A stretch of DNA of 64,000 nt from Lewinellaceae bacterium (GCA_020636405.1 JACJXW010000004.1:806001-870000); one strand, 5' to 3'; shown: positions 43,028 to 52,457, counted from the first letter of the stretch. Numbers and translations are program-made. The notes: generated by a model from the letters alone, not told the origin.

Positions 43028-44974
43028 CTACCTTTCCCGCTCTACCACCAGTTTTTCCACCGCCACCTCTTTGCCCTTGTGCATTTCCAGCAGATAGAGG
43101 CCGGGCGCCCAATTGCCGGCGCTGAATTCGTGATCGCCTTTATCGAGTTTCTCCTTTGTCTCGATCAGTTTTCCCTCGATGTTTCGGATCACCAGTTGGC
43201 CGAAATCCTGATCCAGGTGCAGATAGAATTGGCTGGTAGCAGGGTTGGGGAAGCATTTCACCTGAGAGAGCAAGGCGGGGTTGAGATTGGCGAGGGGCGC
43301 CAGTTCCGGGTTGTCTTGGTTCGGGCAAGGCGTTACCACTGCATTTTCCAGGATGAGCCGGACCATCAGGCTGTTGAGGAACAACACCTCGTAAGGGCCG
43401 GCGGTAGGTTCGATGTGGCTCCCTCCGATGCCACTGTGGTTGGTCAGGAACGCATAGCTTCCGCCGGTGCTAATGGCCATGGCCTTCATCAGGTATTCCG
43501 TGGATTTGTCAATGCCGCTGCCGGCGACGGGTATGATCTTGACGCCCAGTTCCGCCGCCTTCTGTATGCTTTGCTTTAAGGATTCAATGATCTCCGGCGT
43601 TTGATGAGGCGGTGCATCCAGGATGAGGAAGAGGAGGCGGGCGGAGGCTTTCGGGTTCCAGTTTTGCTTTTCCAGGGCCTCTTGCAGGGCGATTTCCACC
43701 GCTTCGGGGCCGTCGCCGCCGCCATCGGCGCTTTGTTGGCGGATGAAGGCCAGGGTAGAATCCAGGGTAGGGGTGAGTCTGCTGCTGCGGGTGAGGTAGG
43801 CGTCCTGGTGGTCCCGGTAGAATAAGGCGCCGGTGCGCAGCATGGCGCCTGGCAGGTTGCGTTCTACCCGGAGGATGGCGTCCTCCAGCTCGGCTTTGAG
43901 GTAGTTGATCTCATCGGACATGGAGCCGGTGGCGTCTACAACAAAAAGTACGTCGACGGCATTGGCGGCCGGGCATTCGGCTGTCAGCCGGCCGAGATTG
44001 ACTCCTTCAGCATAGGGTTGCGGACGGCCGATGCGGGCCTGCGTTCCCTCGAACTCCAGCTCGATGGATTCCGGCGCGGCCGCTTCGGAGCTCCACAGTT
44101 CCGCCCGCCCGTTATTGTCCGTAAGGGCGCTCCACAGTACATGCCCTTCCCCACTTCTCAGAACGGCTTTGCAATGGACGACGGGCGCGCCTTTTTCATT
44201 CCTTACCTCCACGGCGTACCGGTTCCGGGGCGCCAGTTGCCAATGCTGAGTGTAGGGAAGGAAATCTTCTTCCAGCAGCTCCGTCCAGGTTTCCCAGTTG
44301 TCGAGGTCGCTCCACTCGCCGGCAGTCAGTTGGCCGGGAGGTATAGCCGGGCCGGGAGCACTTACTCCCCGAGTGGCGGGGGTGCTGCCTGGTGTATGTC
44401 CTCCACGGACGCGGACGCCGTCGATGTAGTAATCGGTGGCGCCGGAACGGCTGCCGCGAACGCTGGTTTCTTTGCCTCCTCTTCCTTTATTTCTTTTTCT
44501 GCCGCTCAGGCCGGCTGTTGTACCGGACAGGGACCTGATGTCCCGTGTAGGCAGGTTTCTGATGCGATCGCTGGTGATGGTGGCGCCGGAGGTGGTGTTG
44601 TCCTGTTCTACCAGAGGCACTTTGTAGTCTACCACTACCACCTCATCCAGCGTGACCCCCTCGGAAGATAGCTCGATGTCGAGCCGGATGGCCTTTCCGT
44701 CAAGTATTTCGACATCGTCTACCCGGCGTTTGGCATAACCCACATAGGCTACCTCTACCGCATATACACCCGGGCTAAGGTTGGAAAAGGAGTAGTTGCC
44801 TTCGAAATCCGTTTCCGTGCCGGTGGCCAGTACGCCGTTTTTATACAAGGCGACGGAGGCAAAGAGGATAGGTTCGCCGGATTCGGCGTCGGAGACCTTA
44901 CCGGAAAGGCCGGCCTGGGAAAAAGCGGCTGCACTGCACAGCCATGCGGCGAGCAATAGGGAAGTAGTTTTCAT
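43028..44974 (-). CDS. VWA-domain protein with TonB-plug-like N-terminus and T9SS type A domain
   Basis: The start at 44974 (MKTTSLLLAAWLCSAAAFSQ, signal peptide) gives 648 residues. Residues about 22-105 are a carboxypeptidase regulatory-like domain (GKVSDAESGEPILFASVALY). Residues about 106-195 resemble a TonB-receptor plug (GVTLDEVVVVDYKVPL, TSDRIRNLPTRDIRSLSG, TDYYIDGVRVRGG). No beta-barrel follows. Residues about 340-540 are a VWA domain with the MIDAS motif VVDATGSMSDE. A type A sorting domain closes (CFPNPATSQFYLHLDQDF, then GLYLLEMHKGKEVAVEKLVV). The plug without a barrel may be used as a docking or tethering module. No enzyme partner is adjacent. Confidence 0.87.
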   Translation of the reverse strand: MKTTSLLLAAWLCSAAAFSQAGLSGKVSDAESGEPILFASVALYKNGVLATGTETDFEGNYSFSNLSPGVYAVEVAYVGYAKRRVDDVEILDGKAIRLDIELSSEGVTLDEVVVVDYKVPLVEQDNTTSGATITSDRIRNLPTRDIRSLSGTTAGLSGRKRNKGRGGKETSVRGSRSGATDYYIDGVRVRGGHTPGSTPATRGVSAPGPAIPPGQLTAGEWSDLDNWETWTELLEEDFLPYTQHWQLAPRNRYAVEVRNEKGAPVVHCKAVLRSGEGHVLWSALTDNNGRAELWSSEAAAPESIELEFEGTQARIGRPQPYAEGVNLGRLTAECPAANAVDVLFVVDATGSMSDEINYLKAELEDAILRVERNLPGAMLRTGALFYRDHQDAYLTRSSRLTPTLDSTLAFIRQQSADGGGDGPEAVEIALQEALEKQNWNPKASARLLFLILDAPPHQTPEIIESLKQSIQKAAELGVKIIPVAGSGIDKSTEYLMKAMAISTGGSYAFLTNHSGIGGSHIEPTAGPYEVLFLNSLMVRLILENAVVTPCPNQDNPELAPLANLNPALLSQVKCFPNPATSQFYLHLDQDFGQLVIRNIEGKLIETKEKLDKGDHEFSAGNWAPGLYLLEMHKGKEVAVEKLVVERER

Positions 44975-45119
44975 AGCTTTGATGTTGATGTGGCTATCGG
45001 AGAGCAAAGGGAGTAAATCCCCTTGCTTTTCCGATGTATTGTGGAAAATGTTTTCAGGTGGCTTCCTGGCTTGTGTACAGTCGGGTAAGTGCTATTTTAG
45101 GTTGAAATAGTTTCAAAAA

Positions 45120-45245
45120 CTGGCTCGCCAGGCCACTTTCAGGAAGTGGCGCCAGTGAGCCAGGTGTTAAACCCTGTTAGTGAGAGGCTCCCTGATATAC
45201 CAGCCGAAGCCGGCGCCGCTTTTTTGCAGCGCCGCTTCGCGCCAG
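45120..45245. other. Strong intergenic hairpins upstream of the VWA gene
   Basis: CTGGCTC (45120-45126) pairs with GAGCCAG (45157-45163), enclosing CCACTT/AAGTGG. On the minus strand TTTTTG follows. A second GC-rich hairpin (CGAAGC-C-GGCGC with GCGCCGCTTCG) lies at about 45207-45240. They sit in the 544-bp gap 44975-45518, which has no gene. They may be terminators of an unseen transcript or structured leader of the VWA gene. Confidence 0.45.
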
Positions 45246-45424
45246 TACGGAAGTTTTCATAGCTAAGATCTCTGGTGTTTTGGGGCCTGATGGGTGGTGT
45301 ATTTCTCCTGTTTCCAAAAATAGGCTATTCCAGGGGTGGAGGGTAACCATAATTTGGGTTATTGTCAGGTTTCTGAATTCAGGAGGTAGATCCTGGTGGA
45401 TTATTTTTCCATTCCCATTTCCAT

Positions 45425-45456
45425 TTTGTCATTTCCGGCCCTAATGCGTACCTTTG
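45425..45456 (+). promoter_or_regulatory. Promoter of the purH operon
   Basis: TTTG (45425-45428), a 20-base spacer and TACCTTTG (45449-45456) match the consensus exactly. It lies downstream of the longest in-frame start of purH and so supports ATG 45519. Confidence 0.7.
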
Positions 45457-45518
45457 CACATCTTTTTTACAATCCACCCCTTCTGGCGGCCATTGCCAGT
45501 AGGCCACAGTCAAAAACC

Positions 45519-47045
45519 ATGGCATCAAAAAAGATCAGATCCGCACTCATTTCCGTGTATCATAAGGACGGCCTGGAGCCCATCATCCACGAGCTGGGCA
45601 GGCTGGGCGTCAAGATCTATTCCACCGGCGGCACCCAACGATTCATCGAAGGGCTGGGCGTGGCGGTGGAGGCGGTCGAGCAGCTGACTTCTTATCCATC
45701 CATCCTCGACGGGCGGGTAAAGACCCTGCATCCCAAGGTGTTCGGCGGCCTGCTGGCCCGCCGGGAGGAAAGCCACCTGGCTCAACTGGAGCAATACGAC
45801 ATTCCCGAGATCGACCTGGTGATCGTAGACCTCTATCCCTTTGAGGAGACAGTGGCCAGCACAGATGACGAAGCCGAGATCATCGAAAAGATCGACATCG
45901 GCGGGATTGCCCTGATCCGGGGAGCGGCCAAGAATTTCAACGATGTGGTGGTGGTGCCGTCCAAGGGTGAATACGGCATGCTGCTTCAACTGCTTCGCGA
46001 GCAGGATGGGGTGAGTAGCCTGGCCGAACGCAGGGAACTGGCGCGCAGGGCGTTTCTGGTGTCCTCTCACTACGATACGGCCATTTTCCAGTATTTCAGC
46101 GCCGACAGGGAAGGGGAGGCTTTCAAACAGAGCATTCTGGAAAGCGAGCCCCTGCGTTACGGAGAGAATCCCCACCAGGAAGCCGTTTTCTATGGCCGCT
46201 TGGAGGATATGTTCGAAAAGATCGGCGGCAAGGAACTGTCCTACAACAACCTGGTGGACATTGACGCTGCGGTAGGGCTGATGCGGGAGTTCAAAGACGC
46301 GGCGCCTACCTTCGCCATTCTCAAGCATACCAACTCCTGCGGCGTAGCTACCCGTTCGGCCATACTGGAGGCATGGAAAGATGCACTGGCCGGCGACAAC
46401 ATCTCCGCTTTCGGAGGCATTCTGATCAGCAATACCACCATCGACCTGCCTACAGCTCAGGAGATCGACCAGATATTCTACGAAGTGCTCATCGCTCCGG
46501 ACTTCGATGCCGATGCGCTCGAGTTTCTGTCGAAAAAGAAAAAGCGCATTCTGCTGCGCATCAAAGACTGGCACGTCAACCGCCGTAGCTTCAAGAGCCT
46601 GCTCAACGGCGTCATTGAACAAGATACTGACCTCAGGATAGAAAGCGCCGGGGAGCTGAAAACCGCGACCAAACGGGCGCCTACCGACGATGAAGTGGAA
46701 AGCCTGCTTTTTGCCAACATTTGTGCCAAACACCTCAAGTCGAACACGATCGTACTGGCCAAGGGCAAGCAACTCGTTGGAATGGGCTGTGGACAGACTT
46801 CCCGGGTGGACGCCCTGAAGCAGGCCATCCTTAAAGCGCGGAGCTTCGGCTTCGAACTGGAAGGCGCCGTGATGGCCTCCGATGCCTTTTTCCCTTTTCC
46901 CGATTGTGTAGAGATCGCCCATGAAGCGGGCATCACGGCAGTGATTCAGCCCGGAGGCTCCATCAAAGACCAGGAGAGTATCGATTTCTGCGACGGGCAC
47001 GGCATGGCCATGGTGCTCACCGGCGTTCGCCATTTTAAGCATTGA
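45519..47045 (+). CDS. purH: Bifunctional AICAR transformylase / IMP cyclohydrolase
   Basis: The 508-residue enzyme does the last two steps of IMP synthesis. ATG 45519 (MASKKIRSALISVYHKDG) matches the family N-terminus and lies after the promoter. The MGS-like cyclohydrolase domain (about 1-195) shows KIYSTGGTQRFI, VKTLHPKVFGGLLAR and VIVDLYPFEETV. The transformylase domain follows (LRYGENPHQEAVFY, AILKHTNSCGVA, GDNISAFGGI, GMGCGQTSRVDA, ASDAFFPFPD, and closing HGMAMVLTGVRHFKH). It heads a four-gene unit with coaX, an outer-membrane protein and a TPR protein. Confidence 0.97.
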   Translation: MASKKIRSALISVYHKDGLEPIIHELGRLGVKIYSTGGTQRFIEGLGVAVEAVEQLTSYPSILDGRVKTLHPKVFGGLLARREESHLAQLEQYDIPEIDLVIVDLYPFEETVASTDDEAEIIEKIDIGGIALIRGAAKNFNDVVVVPSKGEYGMLLQLLREQDGVSSLAERRELARRAFLVSSHYDTAIFQYFSADREGEAFKQSILESEPLRYGENPHQEAVFYGRLEDMFEKIGGKELSYNNLVDIDAAVGLMREFKDAAPTFAILKHTNSCGVATRSAILEAWKDALAGDNISAFGGILISNTTIDLPTAQEIDQIFYEVLIAPDFDADALEFLSKKKKRILLRIKDWHVNRRSFKSLLNGVIEQDTDLRIESAGELKTATKRAPTDDEVESLLFANICAKHLKSNTIVLAKGKQLVGMGCGQTSRVDALKQAILKARSFGFELEGAVMASDAFFPFPDCVEIAHEAGITAVIQPGGSIKDQESIDFCDGHGMAMVLTGVRHFKH

Positions 47046-47782
47046 TGATCAACCTGGTAATTGACATAGGTAATACGCGGGCAAAGGCCGGCGTTTTCAG
47101 GAACGGCGAGTTGCAGTACCGGGAAGCCCGGGAAAAGTGGGAAATTGACGATTTTATGGCCCTGGCAACCAACCACAACGTTCAAAATGTCATCTTATCT
47201 ACTGTGGCGGGTGCTGTTTCCGGGCTCTTACAGGAGACTCTGTCCAGCCGGTTTTTCTTCCTGGAGTTGAACGCCGCCACTCCGTTGCCTATTGCAAACC
47301 ATTATCGGACACCCGAGACGTTGGGCAAAGACCGCCTGGCGGCTGTAGCTGGCGCTTATGCGCTTTTTCCCGGCCAGCCCTGCCTGGTCGTAGACGCCGG
47401 CACCTGCATCACCTACGACCTGCTGAGCAGCGAAGGGGTTTACCTGGGCGGGAACATCGCTCCGGGTATTGCGATGCGGCTGAAAGCTATGCATACTTTC
47501 ACTGCGCGGCTGCCGCTGGTGGAAACCGGGCCGCTGGATAATTGGGTGGGCGACAGTACTGAAACCGCCCTGCGCAACGGCGCTCAGCTGGGAGTGCTGC
47601 TGGAAGCAGAAGGTTATATTCGGTATGGCCACTCTCGTTTTGGGGCTCTGCGCGCTATTTTCACGGGTGGGGATGCGGATTTTTTTGCAAAGAGCCTGAA
47701 AAGCGAGATATTTGTAAATCACAATCTGGTCCTGATAGGACTGGATCAAATCTTAAAATATAATGTCAAGCGTTTGGAGTAG
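47045..47782 (+). CDS. coaX: Type III pantothenate kinase
   Basis: The 245-residue enzyme phosphorylates pantothenate, the first step of coenzyme A synthesis. ATG 47045 overlaps the purH stop by one base (TGATG). Signatures are the ASKHA phosphate loop VIDIGNTRAKAGVF, TLGKDRLAAVAGAY, LVVDAGTCITYDLL, YLGGNIAPGI and IFTGGDADFF. It is slightly shorter than the usual 255. Overlap with the next gene (20 bases) indicates translational coupling. Confidence 0.95.
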   Translation: MINLVIDIGNTRAKAGVFRNGELQYREAREKWEIDDFMALATNHNVQNVILSTVAGAVSGLLQETLSSRFFFLELNAATPLPIANHYRTPETLGKDRLAAVAGAYALFPGQPCLVVDAGTCITYDLLSSEGVYLGGNIAPGIAMRLKAMHTFTARLPLVETGPLDNWVGDSTETALRNGAQLGVLLEAEGYIRYGHSRFGALRAIFTGGDADFFAKSLKSEIFVNHNLVLIGLDQILKYNVKRLE

Positions 47783-49115
47783 AATTGTTGGAACGGTAGC
47801 CCTCTGTTGCTGCGCATGGGCTGTGCTTGCGCAAAACGCTTCCATCTCTCCCAAGATCAACTCGCCTTATTCCCGTTACGGGTTGGGCAACTTCGTCAAC
47901 CAATACTACGCCGGACCGGGCGGAATGGCAGGCCTGAGCGCCGCTTTCCACGACCCTTACCACCTCAATACGCTGAACCCCGCTTCCCTGGCCAACCTGC
48001 AGGCTACCGCATTTGAAGTGGGCCTGGATGCACAATACACCGGCCTGAAGAGCGAAGGCGCTTCCGAAGGCATCTGGAGTGGAAACCTAAGCTATCTGGC
48101 CCTGGGATTTCCGCTGATCAACCCGATCAACGAAGCCCTCGACCGGAAGCGTTCCGACTTTGGGCTGGGCATGGCCTTCGCGCTGCAGCCATACACCATC
48201 GTCGGATATAATATCGAGGCCATTTCCGAGCAGGAAGGGTTGGGGCTCACCACCAATTACCTGAAAGGGACCGGCGGCACCAATCGCTTGTTGTGGAGTA
48301 ACGCTTTGAGGTACAAGGGCCTGAGCGGGGGTTTTACGTTTGGCTACCTGTTTGGCCAGCTGACCAACAGCCGGGTGGTAGAGTTCGATAGTGTCGAGCT
48401 GGCTTATGCCACCGAATTCCTCGACGAGGTCAGCCTCAATGGCTTTTTCTGGGAAGCCGGCCTGCAGTATACGCACAATTTCAAGAAGGTCAACGCCAGT
48501 GGAGAGCGGGAATCTTCGGGGCGCCGGCTCATTGCCGGGCTTTACGGCAACTCTACCGACAATTTCAATACCAATACCAGCAGGTTTGCCGAACGGTACA
48601 GCTTCGACTTCAACATTCAGGACACCATTCTCAACGAGCCTGAAGTGAAGCAGAAAGGAACGCTGCCTTCTGCCCTTACCCTTGGGCTGATGTACGAAGA
48701 TATCAACGACTTCCGGATCGGCGTAGAATACGGAATAGAAAACTGGAGCGGGTACGTCAATGAGGCCAAACCGGATTCGAGCCTCTCCGATACCTGGCGG
48801 TTCCGCGCAGGGATGGAATGGATACCTGACTTCCAGTCGTACAACAATTACTTCGAACGGATGCGGTACCGGTTCGGCTTCTTCTACGGGCTTGACCCGC
48901 GCAGCTTCGAGGGAGAACAGCTCAAAGAATATGGCGTTTCAGTGGGATTGGGTTTCCCGATCATCATGAGCCGGCAGCGCATTTCATTCATCAACCTCGG
49001 GTTGGAGGCCGGCCAGTTTGGCATTTCTGATACTTTACGTGAAACTTTCGTCAAAATGACATTAGGGTTTACACTCAACGATAACACTTGGTTTTTCAAA
49101 CGAAAATTTAATTAA
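47763..49115 (+). CDS. Outer-membrane beta-barrel protein (FadL/OmpP1-like pattern)
   Basis: The 450-residue protein starts inside coaX and has a signal peptide (RIVGTVALCCCAWAVLAQ). NSPYSRYGLGNFVNQYYAGP and LNTLNPASLANL near the N-terminus resemble Bacteroidota FadL-like proteins. Many amphipathic strands follow (LSYLALGFPL, FGLGMAFALQPYTIVGYNI, FRIGVEYGIENWSGYV), and the C-terminal KMTLGFTLNDNTWFFKRKFN fits a final strand plus tail. The ligand is unknown. It is likely coexpressed with coaX and the downstream TPR protein. Confidence 0.85.
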   Translation: MSSVWSRIVGTVALCCCAWAVLAQNASISPKINSPYSRYGLGNFVNQYYAGPGGMAGLSAAFHDPYHLNTLNPASLANLQATAFEVGLDAQYTGLKSEGASEGIWSGNLSYLALGFPLINPINEALDRKRSDFGLGMAFALQPYTIVGYNIEAISEQEGLGLTTNYLKGTGGTNRLLWSNALRYKGLSGGFTFGYLFGQLTNSRVVEFDSVELAYATEFLDEVSLNGFFWEAGLQYTHNFKKVNASGERESSGRRLIAGLYGNSTDNFNTNTSRFAERYSFDFNIQDTILNEPEVKQKGTLPSALTLGLMYEDINDFRIGVEYGIENWSGYVNEAKPDSSLSDTWRFRAGMEWIPDFQSYNNYFERMRYRFGFFYGLDPRSFEGEQLKEYGVSVGLGFPIIMSRQRISFINLGLEAGQFGISDTLRETFVKMTLGFTLNDNTWFFKRKFN

Positions 49116-49117
49116 TC

Positions 49118-50521
49118 ATGAAGGTATTTCGCATTTCGTTCATAGCGTTCGTGTTGCTGAGCTTGCTTGCTGGTCCGGCCATGGCTCAGTGTGATACGTG
49201 GAACAACTCTCCGAAGAAAGAGGAGGCTGAAAATGCTCACGTGTTGTATCGTGGCGTTGTAAAGGGCAAAGACGCTGCAGAGCTCGAGCAGCTCAGCCCC
49301 GAAGAATTTAACCTGGCCTACAACAACTGGAAAAAAGCCTACGATATCGCCCCGGCTGCTGATGGCCAGCGCCCGTCTCACTATTCCGACGGCCGCAACC
49401 TGCTCAAAGTGAAGTACAAGCGCTCCAAAGACGAGGCTGAAAAGAAAGAACTTGCCAGCAAAATCCTGGAGTTGTACGACCAGCAGGCACAATGCTACGA
49501 AAACGAAGCCTTCCTGAAAGGGCGTAAAGCCTTCGATATGTTCTATATGCCGGAGTACGGCTACAGGGATGCCACCTACGAAGCCTTCAAGAAAGCGCTG
49601 GAAATAGGGGAGAAGGATTCCGAATACATCCTGCTGGAGCCTATGGCCCAGGTGCTGGTATACTTCTATAAGTCCAAAAAAATCGATCAGGCGGAAACCC
49701 AGATGGTCTATACCCAACTGGAAGAGATCGCTGACTACAACATAGCGAACAACGACCGCTTTGGGCAGTACTATGAAGATGCCAAGGTCCGGATGTCCTC
49801 CCACTTTAAAGAAATTGAGGATGAGGTGTTCGACTGTGCCTACTTCAAGAAAAAGCTGGTCCCGGAATACGAGAACAACAAAGACAGCCTGAAGATCATT
49901 CAGTACGTTTATGTAAAACTCAAGCAGCAGGGATGCGATACCACCGAAGCCAAAATGGTAGAGATCCGGACCAGCTACGAAACCCTGGCCGCAAAGATCA
50001 ATGCTGACCTGGAAGTAGAGCGCCGGAAAAATAATCCGTGCTACGACGCCAGCCAGCTGCAGCAGGAAGGGGAATACAGCCGCGCCCTTACCCGTTACGA
50101 AGAATGTCTGGAGGCGACCACCGATGCCGATGCGCGCGCCCAGGTGTACTACAGTATCGCTTCTATCAAATTATATCGCCAGAACAATACAGGGGGCGCT
50201 GTTTCCGCTGCCCGCCAGGCTGCCAGCCTCAAACCCGGATGGGGCCGCCCGTACTTGCTCATCGGTGATGCCTATGCCAAAATGGGCCGCGGCTGCGACG
50301 ACTGGAACTCCCGCCTGGCCGTACTGGCTGCGATCGAAAAATACAGCTACGCCCGCTCCATCGACGGGGAAGTGGCCGACGATGCCAACAAGCGCATCGG
50401 CCAGTACTCCGACGCTATGCCTGCCCGCCAGGACGGCTTTATGCGCGGACTCAAGGAGGGCCAGTCCGTTTCCGTCGGCTGCGGTATTGGCGAAACGGTG
50501 AAGCTGCGCTTTAAGGATTAG
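49118..50521 (+). CDS. TPR-containing secreted protein, paralogue of the lipoprotein at 15426-16868
   Basis: The 467-residue protein has a signal peptide (MKVFRISFIAFVLLSLLAGPAMAQ) instead of a lipobox. It starts two bases after the preceding stop, so it is the last gene of the purH unit. Shared words with the paralogue are AYDIAPAADGQRPSHYSDGR, KGRKAFDMFY and RQAASLKPGWGRPYLLIG, plus the terminal VSVGCGIGETVKLRFKD. TPR-like helical hairpins are densest at about 300-400. Such proteins are often periplasmic scaffolds of outer-membrane complexes (inference). Confidence 0.83.
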   Translation: MKVFRISFIAFVLLSLLAGPAMAQCDTWNNSPKKEEAENAHVLYRGVVKGKDAAELEQLSPEEFNLAYNNWKKAYDIAPAADGQRPSHYSDGRNLLKVKYKRSKDEAEKKELASKILELYDQQAQCYENEAFLKGRKAFDMFYMPEYGYRDATYEAFKKALEIGEKDSEYILLEPMAQVLVYFYKSKKIDQAETQMVYTQLEEIADYNIANNDRFGQYYEDAKVRMSSHFKEIEDEVFDCAYFKKKLVPEYENNKDSLKIIQYVYVKLKQQGCDTTEAKMVEIRTSYETLAAKINADLEVERRKNNPCYDASQLQQEGEYSRALTRYEECLEATTDADARAQVYYSIASIKLYRQNNTGGAVSAARQAASLKPGWGRPYLLIGDAYAKMGRGCDDWNSRLAVLAAIEKYSYARSIDGEVADDANKRIGQYSDAMPARQDGFMRGLKEGQSVSVGCGIGETVKLRFKD

Positions 50522-50525
50522 GCGG

Positions 50526-50611
50526 TTCGATATTCGCGGTTCGGTATTCGCGGTTCACCCGGTCGACGGGCGCATCTGCGAATACCGAACACCAAATACC
50601 GAATACCGTTC
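50526..50611. terminator. Palindromic hairpin between convergent genes
   Basis: GTTCGGTATTCGC (50539-50551) pairs exactly with GCGAATACCGAAC (50578-50590). Further TATTCG/CGAATA repeats flank it. The position between the TPR gene and nadE suits a bidirectional terminator; there is no strong T-run. Confidence 0.5.
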
Positions 50612-50612
50612 C

Positions 50613-52250
50613 TCACGCCAGATACTTCCCTACGATCGGCATCCTTCTTCCCATGCCGAAGGCCTTCTCCGATACCCGGAGCACGGGCGCCATCTGGTGG
50701 CGCTTGAATTCGTTGATGTTGACCAATCTCAGCACTCTTCTTACCAGTTTCTCCTCGTAGCCCATCTCGATAATGTCTTGTGGGCTCTTTCGCTTTTCAA
50801 TATACTGAAACAAGATCTCATCGAGCTCCTCGTAGGGAGGCAGGCTGTCGGTGTCCTTCTGGTTGGGGCGCAGTTCGGCGGAAGGGGGCTTGGTGATGGT
50901 GTTTTCGGGAATGACCTCTCCGTCGCGGTTGATGTAACGCGCCATTTCGAAGACTTCCGTTTTGTAGAGGTCGCCGATGACGGAAAGGCCGCCGCACATA
51001 TCGCCGTACAGGGTGCCGTATCCGACGGCGGCTTCGCTCTTGTTGGAAGTATTCAGCAGGATGTTGCCGAACTTGTTGCTCATGGCCATCAGCAGGTTGC
51101 CGCGGGCGCGGGCCTGGAGGTTCTCCTCGGCAATATTGAATTCCTGGCCCCAAAATTGAGGTTTTAATGCTTCCGTAAAGGCGTTGTAAATGCCCTCGAT
51201 GGGAATAATGTCGTACTGTATGCCCAGGTTTTCCGCCAGCTGCCGCGCATCGTGGATGGAGTGGCCGGAGGAGAACTGGGAGGGCATCAGCAGCACGCGT
51301 ACGTTGTCCGGGCCCAGGGCCCGTGCCGCCAGCACCGTGGCCAGGGCGGAGTCGATGCCTCCCGACAGGCCGAGAATAGCCCGCCGGAAGCCCAGCTTGC
51401 GGAAGTAGTCGCGGATGCCGGTGACCAGCGCGTCGTGCATCAGGCGCATTTTTTCTTTGGGCTGCTCATTTTCGCGCCCCCCTTTTTTTACCTCATCCAG
51501 GTCGTAGGTGCGGATGCATTCCTCGAAATAGGGCATCTCATCGAATACATGCTCATCGGGTGAAACCACCAGGGAACCACCGTCAAAAATGAGCTCCGTT
51601 TGCGCGCCACAGTGGTTGACGTAAAACATGGGGATGCCGTAGCGCAGCACGTTGGCTTTGACGATGCGGATGCGGGTTTTAGCCTGCGTGTAGCTGAAGG
51701 GCGAGGCGGAGAGGTTGAGGATAAAATCCGGCCGCTGGGTGATCATCTGGTCCATGGGGCAGACGGTGTAGAGCGGGTTCTCGTTGCCGATATTCCAGAT
51801 GTCCTCGCAGATGGTCAGGGCGATGCGCTTGCCCTGGTATTCCACTACTTTCCATTCGGTGGCGGGCTCGAAGTAGCGGTATTCGTCGAAGATGTCGTAG
51901 GTTGGCAACAGCGTTTTATACTGAACGTGCTGCACCTTGCCCTCGGCGAGGAAATAGGCGGCATTGTAGTGGTCTTTGCCCTCCACTACCGGGTTTTTCG
52001 TGGGAGAGCCCACCACGATGGCGATGCCCTGCGCGGCTTTGGCCAGCTCCTGCACCGAGTGCTCGGCCAGCTCGATGAAGTCTTCGAACTCCAGGAAGTC
52101 GCGCGGCGGGTAGCCGACCGTGGCCAGTTCGGCGAAGCAGACCAGTCCGGCGCCCTGGCTTTTCGCTTCCTTGACAGCCCAGAGCATCTTGCCCAGGTTG
52201 CCTTCGAAGTTGCCGATGTGGAAATTGAGCTGAGCGATGGCTATTTTCAT
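50613..52250 (-). CDS. nadE: Glutamine-dependent NAD+ synthetase
   Basis: The 545-residue enzyme amidates deamido-NAD with ammonia released from glutamine. The start at 52250 (MKIAIAQLNFHIGNFEGN) is fixed by the promoter at 52277-52308, which lies inside the longer frame. The nitrilase-type glutaminase domain (about 1-265) has the Glu in CFAELATVGYPPRD, the Lys in QYKTLLPTYDIFDEYRYF and Cys in LTICEDIW. The synthetase domain (about 270-545) has the P-loop LGLSGGIDSALA, GYGTLYGDMCGGL and ITKPPSAELRPNQKD. Length matches two-domain NadE. Confidence 0.96.
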   Translation of the reverse strand: MKIAIAQLNFHIGNFEGNLGKMLWAVKEAKSQGAGLVCFAELATVGYPPRDFLEFEDFIELAEHSVQELAKAAQGIAIVVGSPTKNPVVEGKDHYNAAYFLAEGKVQHVQYKTLLPTYDIFDEYRYFEPATEWKVVEYQGKRIALTICEDIWNIGNENPLYTVCPMDQMITQRPDFILNLSASPFSYTQAKTRIRIVKANVLRYGIPMFYVNHCGAQTELIFDGGSLVVSPDEHVFDEMPYFEECIRTYDLDEVKKGGRENEQPKEKMRLMHDALVTGIRDYFRKLGFRRAILGLSGGIDSALATVLAARALGPDNVRVLLMPSQFSSGHSIHDARQLAENLGIQYDIIPIEGIYNAFTEALKPQFWGQEFNIAEENLQARARGNLLMAMSNKFGNILLNTSNKSEAAVGYGTLYGDMCGGLSVIGDLYKTEVFEMARYINRDGEVIPENTITKPPSAELRPNQKDTDSLPPYEELDEILFQYIEKRKSPQDIIEMGYEEKLVRRVLRLVNINEFKRHQMAPVLRVSEKAFGMGRRMPIVGKYLA

Positions 52251-52276
52251 AGGTAGCGTTATTCTTTTTGAAGGAA

Positions 52277-52308
52277 CAAAGATAAGGTTAGTTAGTTTAA
52301 ATGTCAAA
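52277..52308 (-). promoter_or_regulatory. Promoter of nadE with overlapping dyad
   Basis: On the minus strand TTTG (52305-52308), 20 bases and TATCTTTG (52277-52284) match the consensus exactly. A TTAGTTT/AAACTAA dyad (52292-52298 and 52306-52312) overlaps the upstream element and could be a repressor site. Confidence 0.7.
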
Positions 52309-52388
52309 CTAAGTTTGTTGCTGGCCTTTGACGTAAGTGCAGGCTTTCATCTCTGCCCTTGTGATTTGGCAGTATGGCAATGTCTTCC

Positions 52389-52435
52389 TTGTAAATACCG
52401 CAGGAAATATCTATATTTGAACTAATATTGGTTCA
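52389..52435 (+). promoter_or_regulatory. Promoter and candidate operator of vapBC
   Basis: TTG (52389-52391), 20 bases and TATATTTG (52412-52419) form a consensus promoter. The dyad TGAAC-N8-GTTCA (52418-52435) starts inside the -7 element. A repressing VapB-VapC complex bound there would block the promoter. Confidence 0.6.
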
Positions 52436-52457
52436 GTTTTTATTATTTTGGTTCAAC

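Noticed and set aside
45396..45518. Longer purH frame from 45396
   Set aside because: It contains the consensus promoter at 45425-45456, so it cannot be translated from that transcript.
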